DNA of 64,000 nucleotides from CAXXOK01 sp963678055 (GCA_963678055.1 OY782679.1:2356001-2420000); one strand, 5' to 3'; shown: positions 9,616-18,356, counted from the first letter of the stretch. Numbers and translations are program-made. Notes: generated by a model not told the origin, from the sequence alone.

Positions 9616-11439
9616 GTGAACAGACAAAGTATCAAGAAAACTCTCGCCTGGCTACTGCTGATAGTTTTATTGCTTACGCCCATCAGCGGGTTAGCGACCG
9701 AAACCAGCCTACCCGCCGCGCAGGGGCAGCTGCCCCAGGTGCTGCGCATCCTGCTCAGGCGCTTGGATCTGACAACGCAAGCGGATATTGAGCTTGCCGG
9801 GGTGTACACAGCCGATATCGGCGGGGTGACCATGCTGTTTCCTTACGGCAGCGAAATCACCGTGCTGGTGATTGATGACAGTCTGTTTATCGACTATGCG
9901 GGCATGCGCCTTGGCGCAGGTCCGGAGCTTACGCTGACGCGCTTTCAAAATGATCGCGGCGGCGACAACGGGATTCGTTTTTACGGCAACCCCTCGTTGT
10001 ACGAGGGCGACCTGACCCTGCGTATTCAGGACGGTGCACTGCGCTTGATTTTATCCATCGCCGTGGAAGATTACCTCAAAGGCGTGGTCCCCTATGAAAT
10101 GAGCGATTCCTTTCCCTTGGAAGCACTCAAGGCCCAGGCCGTGGCCGCCCGCACCTATGCGGTGCGTAAAGCCATAAACAACGCCAGCAGCGAATATCAC
10201 ATGTCCGACACCACCAACGATCAGGTGTTCAAAGGCACACGCCCGGAGCACACCCGTGCCGCACAAGCCGTTTTGGAAACAGCAGGTGTTTGCGCATTTT
10301 ATAACGACAAGCTGATCATGTGCTACTACGGTTCCTCTAACGGCGGGCAGACCGAGCTCAGCGAAAACCAGTGGGGCGACAAAACCGGCTATTTGGATAT
10401 GCGGGACGATCCCTATGATTTGGAAAACCCCAAAAGCGTCGTCAAGAACGCGTTTTTACCAAAGCTTGCATTCACGCCCGAAGAAACACCCTACGGCCTG
10501 CGGGCATTACTCGCCGCTGCGCTGGAAGACGAGCTAAACGCTATGGGCTTTGATGCCGCTGCAGAAAGCCTGCGGATTGACAGTATATCCGCCGTGACGG
10601 TCGATACGCCGAAATTCGCCCCGCCTTCCCGGCTGTATACCATGCTGCATATCACCTTCAACTACTCCGGGCGAACCCGCACCGATTATGTTCCGCCCGT
10701 TACCGCCGTGCTGCAAGACGAGATTGAGATCAGTCTGTTCACCGCATCGCCCGCGCCGGATGCGACCATGACCCCGCTGCCGACCGATACACCTGTACCG
10801 ACCGAAACACCAGAGCCTATGCCGCCCCCTACGCCTGTCTATGGGGCCTTTATGCCAGTCGAGGACGCTGTCACCTTGGATATCCCTATTTTCCGGGATG
10901 CGGAAAGCGCACTATCCCTCAGCATTAACCAGTACGATAACGAGCTGTGGACTGTGAATGAGACCGATGATGCATTCGTCATCGAATCCCGCCGCTATGG
11001 CCACGGCGTGGGGATGAGCCAGTACGGAGCGGAGTCGATGGCCGGGCAATATGACATGTCCTATACGGAAATTTTGTCGTTCTACTATCCGGGCATCAGC
11101 TTACTGCGGTATACTGAAACACCGAGGGTGCTTCCCCATGTTTCCAGTGCCTTCACCAAGGCCGCCGACCCGCCGCCAACCCCCACACCCCGGCCTACGC
11201 TGATGCCGGTTACAGCCGTCGCCGGTGATGGTCAGTGGTATGCCCGGGTATCCAACATTGGTGAAAACTCCTGGCTAAACCTGCGGTCGGAACCCAGCCT
11301 TTCCTCCGACATCCAAATGCTGCTGTTCAAGGACCAGCGTTTGCTGGTACTGGAACGTATGCCCCAGGAAGGCTGGCTGCACGTGAAAACGGACGTCACC
11401 GAAGGCTATGTGATGGAAGAATTCACAACGCCTGAATAA
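9616..11439 (+). CDS. Secreted SpoIID/LytB-domain protein with SH3b tail
   Basis: Probable cell-wall protein, 607 residues, starting at GTG 9616 behind GGGAGGC. A signal peptide is visible: KK followed by a hydrophobic stretch to about residue 26. The SpoIID domain has the VVPYEM element (Glu161 matches the catalytic Glu of the SpoIID lytic transglycosylase) followed by LKAQAVAARTYA. The other conserved SpoIID block, GHGVGMSQYGAE, appears only near residue 462, after a Pro/Thr-rich stretch at about 377-410, so a low-complexity insert seems to split the domain. A second PT-rich linker leads to a C-terminal bacterial SH3 domain (NLRSEPSLSSDI), likely wall-binding. It sits 16 bases after pyrI and 21 bases before the uridine kinase start. 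Vegetative wall hydrolysis fits better than a sporulation role because of the SH3 domain; this is inference. Confidence 0.85.
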   Translation: MNRQSIKKTLAWLLLIVLLLTPISGLATETSLPAAQGQLPQVLRILLRRLDLTTQADIELAGVYTADIGGVTMLFPYGSEITVLVIDDSLFIDYAGMRLGAGPELTLTRFQNDRGGDNGIRFYGNPSLYEGDLTLRIQDGALRLILSIAVEDYLKGVVPYEMSDSFPLEALKAQAVAARTYAVRKAINNASSEYHMSDTTNDQVFKGTRPEHTRAAQAVLETAGVCAFYNDKLIMCYYGSSNGGQTELSENQWGDKTGYLDMRDDPYDLENPKSVVKNAFLPKLAFTPEETPYGLRALLAAALEDELNAMGFDAAAESLRIDSISAVTVDTPKFAPPSRLYTMLHITFNYSGRTRTDYVPPVTAVLQDEIEISLFTASPAPDATMTPLPTDTPVPTETPEPMPPPTPVYGAFMPVEDAVTLDIPIFRDAESALSLSINQYDNELWTVNETDDAFVIESRRYGHGVGMSQYGAESMAGQYDMSYTEILSFYYPGISLLRYTETPRVLPHVSSAFTKAADPPPTPTPRPTLMPVTAVAGDGQWYARVSNIGENSWLNLRSEPSLSSDIQMLLFKDQRLLVLERMPQEGWLHVKTDVTEGYVMEEFTTPE

Positions 11440-11460
11440 AAAATATTGCGAGGTGCCTCT

Positions 11461-12075
11461 ATGCTGCTCATCGGGATCTGTGGCGCAAGCGGAAGCGGAA
11501 AAAGCACCCTGGCCGAGGAACTGAAAACCTCTATCGGCCAAGGATGCGTCATCATCAACCACGATAACTACTACCGCGATTTTCCAAACCTCAGTTTTCC
11601 CGAACGCGCCCGCCAGAATTATGACGAACCTTCCATCTTCGACCATGATTTGTTTCTTGAAGATATCTCAAAGCTTTTAGCGGGCGAAAAAATCACCCGC
11701 AAGGATTACGATTATACCGTGCACCGCCGCGCCGACCACAATGACGAGTGGATCTATCCCACCGATGTGTGCATTCTGGAGGGCATTCATGTCTTTCACG
11801 ATCCGCGGCTGTGCGCAAAGATGTTCCTGAAACTCTACATGAGCGTGGAAGCGGATATCTGCCTGCTTAGGCGCATTGAGCGTGATATTAAGGAACGCGA
11901 GCGCTCCATCGACAGCATTTCCGCCCAGTATCTGACCACGGTCAAACCCATGTACAACAAATACATCCGCAACTACATTGAGCTTGCGGATGTGATTGTG
12001 GCCAACGGGGGCCGGAATGCGCGGATTGTGGATATCCTCACCGGGTATGTGCGCGACGCGCTAAAAGGCTCATAA
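11461..12075 (+). CDS. udk: Uridine kinase
   Basis: Phosphorylates uridine/cytidine to UMP/CMP in the salvage pathway. It has 204 residues. The Walker A loop is GASGSGKST at residues 8-16, and the HDNYYRD and DYDYTVHRRAD regions are typical of nucleoside binding. I use ATG 11461, which has GAGGTG 7 bases upstream, over the in-frame TTG at 11446. It is the last gene of the + strand pyrimidine run and its stop overlaps the convergent purine nucleoside phosphorylase by 6 bases, with no visible terminator between them. It could prefer another nucleoside within the PRK/Udk family. Confidence 0.88.
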   Translation: MLLIGICGASGSGKSTLAEELKTSIGQGCVIINHDNYYRDFPNLSFPERARQNYDEPSIFDHDLFLEDISKLLAGEKITRKDYDYTVHRRADHNDEWIYPTDVCILEGIHVFHDPRLCAKMFLKLYMSVEADICLLRRIERDIKERERSIDSISAQYLTTVKPMYNKYIRNYIELADVIVANGGRNARIVDILTGYVRDALKGS

Positions 12076-12885
12076 GCGCTCGATTACCCCATCGACCAGC
12101 GAAGCAAAAATATGCTTCACGCGTTTGCCGGTCTCGATCACCTCGTACATATCCAGTTCCTGGTCTAAAATACCAGCCGCCATATTCGTAATACAGCTGA
12201 TCCCCATCACCTTCATACCGCTATGCCGTCCTACGATGATTTCCGGAACGGTGGACATACCCACAGCGTCCACGCCCAGCAAGCGCAGGGCGCGTATTTC
12301 TGCGGGCGTTTCGTAGCTGGGCCCGGTCAGCCAGCAGTATACACCCTGCTGCAGCGGAATATCCAGCATTTTAGCAGTGTCCTTTGCCAGTGTTTTCAGT
12401 GCGGGGTCCAGCGCAAAGGTCATATCCGGAAAGCGCGGGCCGAACTCCTTGAGGTTAGGGCCAATGAGCGGGTTGCGTCCGGATAGATTGATCACATCGT
12501 CAATCAGCATCAGGCAGCCCTGCGGAAACGAGGTATTCACACCACCGGCCGCATTGGTAAGGATTAAAGTCTTCACCCCAAGCCGCGCCATGACGCGGAT
12601 GGGCATGGTGACCTCCTCCATGCTGTAGCCTTCATAAGCATGAAAACGGCCCTGCATTAAATATACTTTTTTGCCGTGCAGCGTCCCCGCGTGCCAGTTG
12701 CCCGCGTGACCCTCCACCGTGGACACGGGAAAATGCGGAATACTCGCATACGGAATGGTTTTTGCATCCTCAAGCCGCTCGGCATAGTCGCCAAGCCCGC
12801 TGCCCAGTACCACGGCGATTTCCGCTGTGCCGCATTGCTCCGTAATGTACTGCGCCGCCTGGTCAATGGTCTCCAAATATGTCAT
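12070..12885 (-). CDS. punA: Purine nucleoside phosphorylase (trimeric PNP-I type)
   Basis: Cleaves inosine/guanosine with phosphate to base and ribose-1-phosphate. It has 271 residues. Signatures are GSGLGDYAE (phosphate loop), TNAAGGVN near residue 116, and CWLTGPSYETPAEIR with VGMSTVPE, all of the trimeric low-mass PNP family (which also contains MTA phosphorylase). The ribosome site TAGGAGG upstream of the ATG at 12885 includes the deoB stop codon, so the pair is coupled: PNP makes ribose-1-phosphate and DeoB converts it to ribose-5-phosphate. Confidence 0.93.
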   Translation of the reverse strand: MTYLETIDQAAQYITEQCGTAEIAVVLGSGLGDYAERLEDAKTIPYASIPHFPVSTVEGHAGNWHAGTLHGKKVYLMQGRFHAYEGYSMEEVTMPIRVMARLGVKTLILTNAAGGVNTSFPQGCLMLIDDVINLSGRNPLIGPNLKEFGPRFPDMTFALDPALKTLAKDTAKMLDIPLQQGVYCWLTGPSYETPAEIRALRLLGVDAVGMSTVPEIIVGRHSGMKVMGISCITNMAAGILDQELDMYEVIETGKRVKHIFASLVDGVIERL

Positions 12886-12897
12886 AATCGGTTCCTC

Positions 12898-14058
12898 CTA
12901 GCGAATAATATCGGCAAACGATGTGGCATCAAAGCGCTGCGGCAGGCCGAACAGATCGGCAATTGTGGCCGCTATATCGGCAAAGCTTTCGCGCGTGCCA
13001 AGGGGCGTAAAGCCTTTCATTGTCTTGCTCCACACCAACACCGGCGCGTGCTCGCGCGTGTGATCGGTGCCGCGGAAGGTGGGGTCGCAGCCGTGGTCGG
13101 CGGTGATGATGAATACATCGTCTTCCCGCGCCATGGCCTGGGCCTCGCCGAGCTTACCATCAAACGCTTCCAGGGCATCTGCGTAGGCTTTGGTATCGCG
13201 CCGGTGGCCGTAGAGCATATCGAAATCAACGAGGTTGACAAAAGTCAGACCGTCAAAGCCTTTATGCATCATCTTAAGCCATTCTTCAATACAAGCGGTG
13301 TTACCGGCGGAATGCACGCTTTCGGTCAGGCCTTTTTCAGCGAAGATATCTTCAATTTTCCCCACGCCCATGGTGTAATAACCCGCATCCATCAGTACAT
13401 CCAAAATGGTCAGCTGCGGCGGCACAACGCTGAAATCCCTGCGCCCTTTGGTGCGCGTGAACCCGCCCTTGTGCTGGCCAACAAACGGCCTGGCGATGAC
13501 ACGGCCCACATTGTGCTCGCCTGTCAGTATGCCGCGGGCAATTTCACTCCACTTGTACAGGGTTTCCACCGGAATAATTTCCTCGTTGCAGGCAATCTGG
13601 AATACGCTGTCCGCCGAGGTGTAGACAATGGGGTACCCTGTGCGCAGGTGCTCTTCCCCAAGATCTTCAATAATCACCGTGCCACTGGCTGCGTAGTTGC
13701 CCAGGGTTTTGCGGCCGATGGCGTTTTCAAATGCTTCAATAACCTCCGCCGGAAACCCGTTCGGATAGGTCGGGAACGCCTTTGGCAGTCGAATGCCCGC
13801 CATTTCCCAGTGGCCGGTGGTGGTGTCCTTGCCGGGGCTTTTCTCCCGGGCACGTCCGGCGGCACCGGCGGCGTTTGCTGGTTGGTCGTACGGGACGGTA
13901 TCAATATAGCCAAGCCCCATCTGTGCCAAATTGGGCAGCTTGGGGGTTTCTTTTTCTATCACATGGGCCAGAGTGTTCGCGCCTACGTCACCATAGGCAG
14001 CGGCATCCGGCAGCTCGCCCGCGCCCACGGAATCGAGCACAATTAAAAATACACGCAT
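12898..14058 (-). CDS. deoB: Phosphopentomutase
   Basis: Interconverts (deoxy)ribose-1- and 5-phosphate. It has 386 residues, of the manganese alkaline-phosphatase superfamily. Metal ligands are visible in LDSVGAGELPDA at the N-terminus and in ITADHGCDP and TDHTREHAPV near the C-terminus; the phosphorylated Thr lies in KDTTTGHWE near residue 86. I choose the ATG at 14058 because AAAGGAGG lies 9 bases upstream; an upstream in-frame start at 14079 lies before this site. It is first in a two-gene salvage operon with punA and has its own promoter at 14094-14122. Confidence 0.95.
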   Translation of the reverse strand: MRVFLIVLDSVGAGELPDAAAYGDVGANTLAHVIEKETPKLPNLAQMGLGYIDTVPYDQPANAAGAAGRAREKSPGKDTTTGHWEMAGIRLPKAFPTYPNGFPAEVIEAFENAIGRKTLGNYAASGTVIIEDLGEEHLRTGYPIVYTSADSVFQIACNEEIIPVETLYKWSEIARGILTGEHNVGRVIARPFVGQHKGGFTRTKGRRDFSVVPPQLTILDVLMDAGYYTMGVGKIEDIFAEKGLTESVHSAGNTACIEEWLKMMHKGFDGLTFVNLVDFDMLYGHRRDTKAYADALEAFDGKLGEAQAMAREDDVFIITADHGCDPTFRGTDHTREHAPVLVWSKTMKGFTPLGTRESFADIAATIADLFGLPQRFDATSFADIIR

Positions 14059-14093
14059 TGGTAGTGCCTCCTTTTGCAATTTCCACTATCATT

Positions 14094-14122
14094 ATTGTAC
14101 ACCTGTTTTTCAGGAATGAAAA
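14094..14122 (-). promoter_or_regulatory. Probable deoB-punA promoter
   Basis: On the minus strand TTTTCA (14117-14122) and TACAAT (14094-14099) are 17 bases apart. The transcript would start some 25-30 bases before the deoB ribosome site. It is a vegetative-type promoter inferred by eye. It lies in the 67-base gap between the HD gene and deoB. Confidence 0.55.
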
Positions 14123-14125
14123 GCG

Positions 14126-14614
14126 TTATACGCCATACAGCGTTTGCAGCAGCGCGATCCCTGTTTGGGTTTTGAACACCTTGCGTTTGAACGCAAGCAT
14201 GGCTTCGGGCCGCAGGCCATCCTCGAAAGCGTTGACCAGAAAATCCGCCTCGACAAGGATTTGGTAATCCAGTCCTTCAATATCCGTATAGCTATGGTGA
14301 TGGGCGATTAAAAAGCAAACGCGCGTGATGAGGGCTTCGTCTGCACCCAGGCCGCGCAGCAAGGTTTCCGCCTCGGGCGGGCCTTCCAGCTGCTGATACG
14401 CCCCTGATGAACTGCCGTACTTTATCTCGCTGTTTTTAATACCGATATCGTGGGTCAGGGCGGCGACTTCCAGCACGTGCTGCGTGCGTGCGTCCAGCCC
14501 CTCCCCCGCGCCTATGGCTTGCGCGAAGCCGTACACTTTCAAAAAATGGTTCACCCGGCGGGGATCGCCCTTATAGTAGTCAATCATCCCACGCATAAGC
14601 TTCGTAACCATCAT
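14126..14614 (-). CDS. HD-domain phosphohydrolase
   Basis: Small metal-dependent hydrolase of the HD superfamily, 162 residues from ATG 14614 (in-frame GTG 14620 and TTG 14617 lie too close to the AAGG ribosome site). The metal motif is ALTHDIGIKNSE around residue 52-63, with downstream IAHHHS at about 104 and an EADFLVN element near 121, as in YqeK/5'-nucleotidase-like HD proteins. The substrate cannot be read from sequence; nucleotides are plausible given the neighbouring salvage genes. It has its own divergent promoter shared with the methyltransferase region. Confidence 0.75.
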   Translation of the reverse strand: MMVTKLMRGMIDYYKGDPRRVNHFLKVYGFAQAIGAGEGLDARTQHVLEVAALTHDIGIKNSEIKYGSSSGAYQQLEGPPEAETLLRGLGADEALITRVCFLIAHHHSYTDIEGLDYQILVEADFLVNAFEDGLRPEAMLAFKRKVFKTQTGIALLQTLYGV

Positions 14615-14633
14615 CAACACCTACCTTACTGTC

Positions 14634-14662
14634 ATTGTACACAGGGCAACGCCGCTTGAAAA
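14634..14662 (-). promoter_or_regulatory. Probable promoter of the HD-domain gene
   Basis: Minus strand TTTTCA (14657-14662), 17 bases, TACAAT (14634-14639). It has the same boxes and spacing as the deoB promoter. The start of transcription would lie about 15-20 bases upstream of the gene. Confidence 0.5.
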
Positions 14663-14673
14663 GTATATTTCGG

Positions 14674-14702
14674 TTTACTTTTCGTTTCCAACAGCGTACA
14701 CT
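14674..14702 (+). promoter_or_regulatory. Probable promoter of the rRNA methyltransferase gene
   Basis: Plus strand TTTACT (14674-14679), 17 bases, TACACT (14697-14702), placed directly upstream of the ribosome site at 14712-14717. The divergent HD promoter lies just to the left, so the 100-base gap holds back-to-back promoters. Confidence 0.5.
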
Positions 14703-14723
14703 AGTTGGATTGGAGGAGATACC

Positions 14724-15857
14724 ATGACCCAAACTTTTATCGCCTCGGCAGCCTTCGGGCTGGAAGGCGTGGCCGCTTCGGAACTTCGGCATATGCACCT
14801 GCCCGTGAAAGCGGAGGCTGGCGGTGCGCGCTTTGAAGGCGAGCTGATCGATGCCTTTCGGGCCAACCTGTGGCTGAAAACCGCCGACCGAGTACTTTGG
14901 CTGCTGCACGAAGGCCAGGCCAAAACCTTTGAAGACCTCTACCAGGCGGTGTACCGCATCCCCTGGGAACGCTATATGCAAAAAGACGCACAGATTTTAG
15001 TCAGCGGCAAGTGCGTACGCAGCCAACTGATGAGCGTGCGCGATTGCCAGTCCATTGCTAAAAAAGCAATCGTCACGCGTTTGATGAACAAACACCGCGT
15101 GCAGCGACTGCCGGAAACCGGCGTGGCTTATCCTGTGGATATCGCCATTCATTCCGATACCCTGCGGGTGACGCTGGATATGTCCGGCGATGCCCTGAAC
15201 CGACGCGGCTACCGCACCTGGAACGGCGAAGCGCCGCTTCGGGAAACGCTGGCCGCGGCCATGGTGGATCTTGCACACTGGAAGCCGGATATGCCTTTGT
15301 ACGACCCCTGCTGCGGCACAGGTACGCTGCTGATTGAGGCGGCATTTCGCGCCACAGGCCGCGCCAGCGGCCTCAAACGCAGCTTTGCCTGCGAGCGATA
15401 TCCCTTCATGCCACAAGATGATATGAAGCGCCTGCGTAAGGAAGCGGAAGACGCGTATACGCCCGATATCGCCTTTGATATCGGCGGCAGTGATATCGAC
15501 CCCGAAGCCATCCGCCTGTGCGAAAAGCACACGGAGCAGGCCGGGTTTGCCTACCGCATTCCCGTGGAAGTGCAGGATTTGCGCACGCTGCAACTGCCCC
15601 AGGAGCGCGGCGTGTTCCTGTGCAATCCGCCCTATGGTGAACGCTTATCTGACCGGGACAGCTGCCGGGCATTGTACCGCGAGCTGGGGCTACTGCTTAA
15701 GCGGCATCCGGGCTGGAGCCTTTGTGCGCTATCGTCCGATCCGGCATTTGACCGCTATTTTGGTCGTCGCACCAATAAAAAACGCCGCCTGTACAACGGT
15801 CGGCTGGAATGTGAACTCTATATTTTCAAGCAAGCAAGGGCTGACGCCCCCGCGTAG
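14724..15857 (+). CDS. THUMP-domain rRNA (guanine-N2) methyltransferase, RlmL/YpsC type
   Basis: Class I methyltransferase of 377 residues. The N-terminal ferredoxin-like plus THUMP RNA-binding region covers about residues 1-165. The UPF0020 catalytic domain follows, with the SAM motif DPCCGTGTLLIEA near residue 194, GSDIDPEAI near 255 and the catalytic NPPYGERL near 297. This matches the first half of E. coli RlmL and the stand-alone Firmicute YpsC proteins, expected to methylate a 23S rRNA guanine at N2. GGAGGAG precedes ATG 14724. The exact target base is inferred from family. It converges on rimI with a 7-base gap. Confidence 0.87.
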   Translation: MTQTFIASAAFGLEGVAASELRHMHLPVKAEAGGARFEGELIDAFRANLWLKTADRVLWLLHEGQAKTFEDLYQAVYRIPWERYMQKDAQILVSGKCVRSQLMSVRDCQSIAKKAIVTRLMNKHRVQRLPETGVAYPVDIAIHSDTLRVTLDMSGDALNRRGYRTWNGEAPLRETLAAAMVDLAHWKPDMPLYDPCCGTGTLLIEAAFRATGRASGLKRSFACERYPFMPQDDMKRLRKEAEDAYTPDIAFDIGGSDIDPEAIRLCEKHTEQAGFAYRIPVEVQDLRTLQLPQERGVFLCNPPYGERLSDRDSCRALYRELGLLLKRHPGWSLCALSSDPAFDRYFGRRTNKKRRLYNGRLECELYIFKQARADAPA

Positions 15858-15864
15858 TGCTGGA

Positions 15865-16335
15865 TTACTCGCTAAAATCTTCCTGTATCTCCGGCATATG
15901 CTGGAGCACCATTAACAAGGCATCTTCCCCATTATCGCTATAGTACTGCTTTCGTACGCCGAGTTTCTCAAACCCCAGTTTTTCATACATAGCCTGGGCT
16001 ACGGCGTTTGATTTGCGTACTTCCAGCGTCATATACTGCACACCGAGGTTGGCGGCATACTGGATCAGCGCTTTGGTCAGCGCAATGCCTATGCCCTGTC
16101 CCCGCCATTGCTTAGAAACGGCAATGTTGGTGATATGCGCTTCTTCAAAGATCATCCATGCTCCGGCATAGGCGATCACGTCCCCCGCGTCACTTTCGGC
16201 TACCATGTAGCGGGCGGCGGGGTTTTCGCTTAGCTCGTGATGGAAGCTCGCTTCCGGCCAGGGCACGGCGAAGGTGCTCATTTCAATCGCATATACGGCC
16301 GCAATGTCGGCTTTTTTCATGCGCCGTATGGTCAT
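15865..16335 (-). CDS. rimI: Ribosomal-protein-alanine N-acetyltransferase
   Basis: GNAT acetyltransferase of 156 residues, with the acetyl-CoA loop QWRGQGIG around residue 73-80 and the RimI-like YEKLGFEKLGVRKQYY C-terminal motif. In E. coli RimI acetylates the N-terminus of S18. It is the third gene of the tsaE-tsaB-rimI set, a classical neighbourhood for RimI, and its start overlaps the tsaB stop by ATGA. The assignment rests on context plus the motif pattern. Confidence 0.88.
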   Translation of the reverse strand: MTIRRMKKADIAAVYAIEMSTFAVPWPEASFHHELSENPAARYMVAESDAGDVIAYAGAWMIFEEAHITNIAVSKQWRGQGIGIALTKALIQYAANLGVQYMTLEVRKSNAVAQAMYEKLGFEKLGVRKQYYSDNGEDALLMVLQHMPEIQEDFSE

Positions 16336-17024
16336 AGCTTGCCTTTACGGGCACGCTCGGCCTGCGGCGCGCGCAAATAATAGGGTTGCAGTGACAGATA
16401 ATCACCCGGCGTTTGAAACCCGGCTAATAACGCAACCGACGAAGGCCTTAGCAGGGTCTGGTGTGCCGGTAAAAACACAGCCCGATCGCCCAGCGCAGCT
16501 TGAATGGCATCCCGGTTGGGCGCAACCCCATCGCCAACGAAATAAAACGCTTGTCCGCTACTGGCGGCTTGCAAAACAGCATCCAAGTAGCTGTCAAGTT
16601 TCGCGGCGCTATCCTCTAGTACGCGCCTTGGCGGCATGCCGGGGGTAAATGCCGCCCCGTAGACTTGCCCCGCTCGTGCGTCCTGTATGGGGCAAATCAG
16701 CGCATCGCCGCCAGAGACATTGGCGGCCAATGCCTGCAGCGCATTCACGCCCACGCAGGGTTTGCCTGCGCCATGCGCCATACCTTTAACGGTGCTAACC
16801 CCGATACGCACCCCGGTAAACGATCCCGGACCGGTTACGGCGGAAAAAAGATCAATATCCTCTATGCGCAGGGCCGCTCGCGCTAAGGCTTCTGCCACCA
16901 TGGGCATTAGACTGGCCGAATGGGTACGCTTGTTAACCGCAGCGGCTTCGTACAAAATCTGCTCATCTTTGGCCAGCGCAACCCCGCATACCGGGCCGGA
17001 GGTGTCCACAGCCAGAATGATCAT
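16332..17024 (-). CDS. tsaB: tRNA t6A synthesis protein TsaB
   Basis: Scaffold paralogue of TsaD in the threonylcarbamoyl-adenosine (t6A37) tRNA modification complex. It has 230 residues with the ASKHA-fold start LAVDTSGPVCGVAL, the VTGPGSFTGVRIG segment near residue 64-76 and the KGMAHG that follows. Both ends overlap its neighbours: the start with tsaE and the stop with rimI. TsaD and TsaC are not in the window. Confidence 0.94.
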   Translation of the reverse strand: MIILAVDTSGPVCGVALAKDEQILYEAAAVNKRTHSASLMPMVAEALARAALRIEDIDLFSAVTGPGSFTGVRIGVSTVKGMAHGAGKPCVGVNALQALAANVSGGDALICPIQDARAGQVYGAAFTPGMPPRRVLEDSAAKLDSYLDAVLQAASSGQAFYFVGDGVAPNRDAIQAALGDRAVFLPAHQTLLRPSSVALLAGFQTPGDYLSLQPYYLRAPQAERARKGKL

Positions 17025-17485
17025 GCCAATGCCTCCAATGCTGCATAGTCCAGCGCGTGAAAACCGCCAACAGGGTCAAAGGAGAACTGACGCTCCTGCT
17101 CCCCGGTGATGGCGATGTTGATCAGTAAATAGGTTTCCGGCAGGGCGTCGCGGGCCATGGACGGCCATTCAATGACCGATACACCGCCCGCATACAGATA
17201 TTCGTCCAGGGAGAGTTCATACAGTTCTTCTGCGCTGCCAATACGGTACCAGTCGAAATGATACAGCGGCAATCTGCCATCCTCATATACCTGTAAAATG
17301 GTAAAGCTCGGACTGGGTACATGGCCGGTGATGCCAAGCCCGCGGGCAATGCCCCGCGCCAGCTCGCTTTTACCCGCGCCAAGGTTACCCTGTAAAAGCA
17401 CCACATCTCCCCCGGCAAGCTGCCGGGAGAGTGCGATGCCAAGCGCTTTGGTTTGCGCAGTGCTTACGGTGTTTACGACTGGCAT
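17021..17485 (-). CDS. tsaE: tRNA t6A synthesis ATPase TsaE
   Basis: P-loop ATPase that drives turnover of the TsaBDE complex. It has 154 residues. Walker A is GNLGAGKSEL near residue 34-43, SPSFTILQVY follows the switch region, and HFDWYRI carries the conserved Asp-Trp. An AGGAAGG site precedes ATG 17485. It starts only 17 bases after ribU ends, with no terminator or promoter seen between them, so it is probably on the same riboswitch-controlled transcript. Confidence 0.94.
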   Translation of the reverse strand: MPVVNTVSTAQTKALGIALSRQLAGGDVVLLQGNLGAGKSELARGIARGLGITGHVPSPSFTILQVYEDGRLPLYHFDWYRIGSAEELYELSLDEYLYAGGVSVIEWPSMARDALPETYLLINIAITGEQERQFSFDPVGGFHALDYAALEALA

Positions 17486-17502
17486 GGTGACTGTCCTTCC
17501 TG

Positions 17503-18117
17503 TCAGGCTTTATGTTTGCCGATTTTACCGTGCAGAATCGGCGAAAGGGGTTTGTAAATGATAACGGAAATAATCGCAATCAGCGCCCACTTGACAATGT
17601 TAAACGGCGCGGTAAGAATCAGCACAAATTTCCAGATGCTGTCAATGGACGGCGCAATGGTCTGCCCCATGGCGATGATTTCCTCCACCGGCAGGTTGAA
17701 CACCGCGCCGTAAAAGGGAATCAGCAGGTATACGTTGAGCAGTACGCCCATGGCCGAAGCGGCGACCGCGCCAATTTCCATACCGGTCATGGCGTTTTTA
17801 CGGGTTTTGTCCTTTTGATAGTACAGGCCTGCCGGCACGAGCATGGAAAGGCCGATCATGAAATCTGCCAGCTCCCCAACGCCAAGCGATGTGGAGAACA
17901 ACAGCCCCGTCAGGCTTTTGAGGAGCAAAATGACCATGCCCGTCAGCGGCCCCATAGCAAAGGTCCCAAGCAGCACCGGTACCGAGGAGAAGTCCAGCTT
18001 GTAAAACAGCACGATGGGGATTTGCAGCGGTGGCAAGAACAGTACGATGGAGATCGCCGCCAGAATGGCGATCAATGTGATACGCTGGGGTGTGAAAAAC
18101 GCCTTAGTTTTTTCCAT
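17503..18117 (-). CDS. ribU: Riboflavin ECF transporter S component
   Basis: Membrane substrate-binding subunit of an energy-coupling-factor importer, 204 residues with about six hydrophobic segments. The N-terminal half has the LPPLQIPIVLFYKLDFSS region and SLGVGELADF, consistent with RibU. I start at ATG 18117, with GGAGGG 8 bases upstream; the longer reading frame runs into the riboswitch and is rejected. The FMN riboswitch directly upstream decides the substrate (riboflavin/FMN). The shared ATPases and EcfT are not in the window. Confidence 0.93.
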   Translation of the reverse strand: MEKTKAFFTPQRITLIAILAAISIVLFLPPLQIPIVLFYKLDFSSVPVLLGTFAMGPLTGMVILLLKSLTGLLFSTSLGVGELADFMIGLSMLVPAGLYYQKDKTRKNAMTGMEIGAVAASAMGVLLNVYLLIPFYGAVFNLPVEEIIAMGQTIAPSIDSIWKFVLILTAPFNIVKWALIAIISVIIYKPLSPILHGKIGKHKA

Positions 18118-18163
18118 GATATTCCCTCCGTTTGAAAGATGAACCTCTCGGTCACCTTTCATA

Positions 18164-18198
18164 TAAAATTGCCCCCGATGGTTCATCATCAGGGGCAA
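18164..18198 (-). terminator. Intrinsic terminator of the FMN riboswitch
   Basis: A 12-base-pair stem (18169-18180 with 18187-18198, minus strand TTGCCCCTGATG and CATCGGGGGCAA, one G-U pair) with a 6-base loop is followed by TTTTATAT. It lies between the aptamer and the ribU ribosome site, so FMN binding would stop transcription before ribU. Confidence 0.85.
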
Positions 18199-18218
18199 CT
18201 CTGGTTACAAAGAGATTG

Positions 18219-18356
18219 CTCTTCTTTCATCCGGACTTAACGGTAAATACCGTTCACCGTCGGCCTCGGAGTTCCACCGAATCAGCCTCTCCGGGGATGC
18301 CGGAAAGGGTCGCGGGCTGTTACCGCCGGTAGGGAATTTCACCCTGCCCTGAAGAA
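18219..18356 (-). ncRNA. FMN riboswitch (RFN element) upstream of ribU
   Basis: The minus strand shows the conserved RFN blocks in order: TCTTCAGGGCAGGGTG, AATTCCC, ACCGGCGGTA, AGCCCGCGA, GATTCGGTGGAACTCCGA, GCCGACGGT and AAGTCCGGATGAAAGAAGA. The first and last blocks pair as P1. FMN binding would favour the terminator just downstream. The whole consensus is readable, so identity is near certain; exact ends are approximate. Confidence 0.97.

Noticed and set aside
12676..14046. A 456-codon plus strand open frame
   Set aside because: Lies opposite deoB and part of punA, both of which have catalytic motifs and good ribosome sites.
18118..18198. Longer N-terminus for RibU extending into the upstream leader
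   Set aside because: The extra codons overlap the riboswitch terminator hairpin, and ATG 18117 has a good ribosome site.
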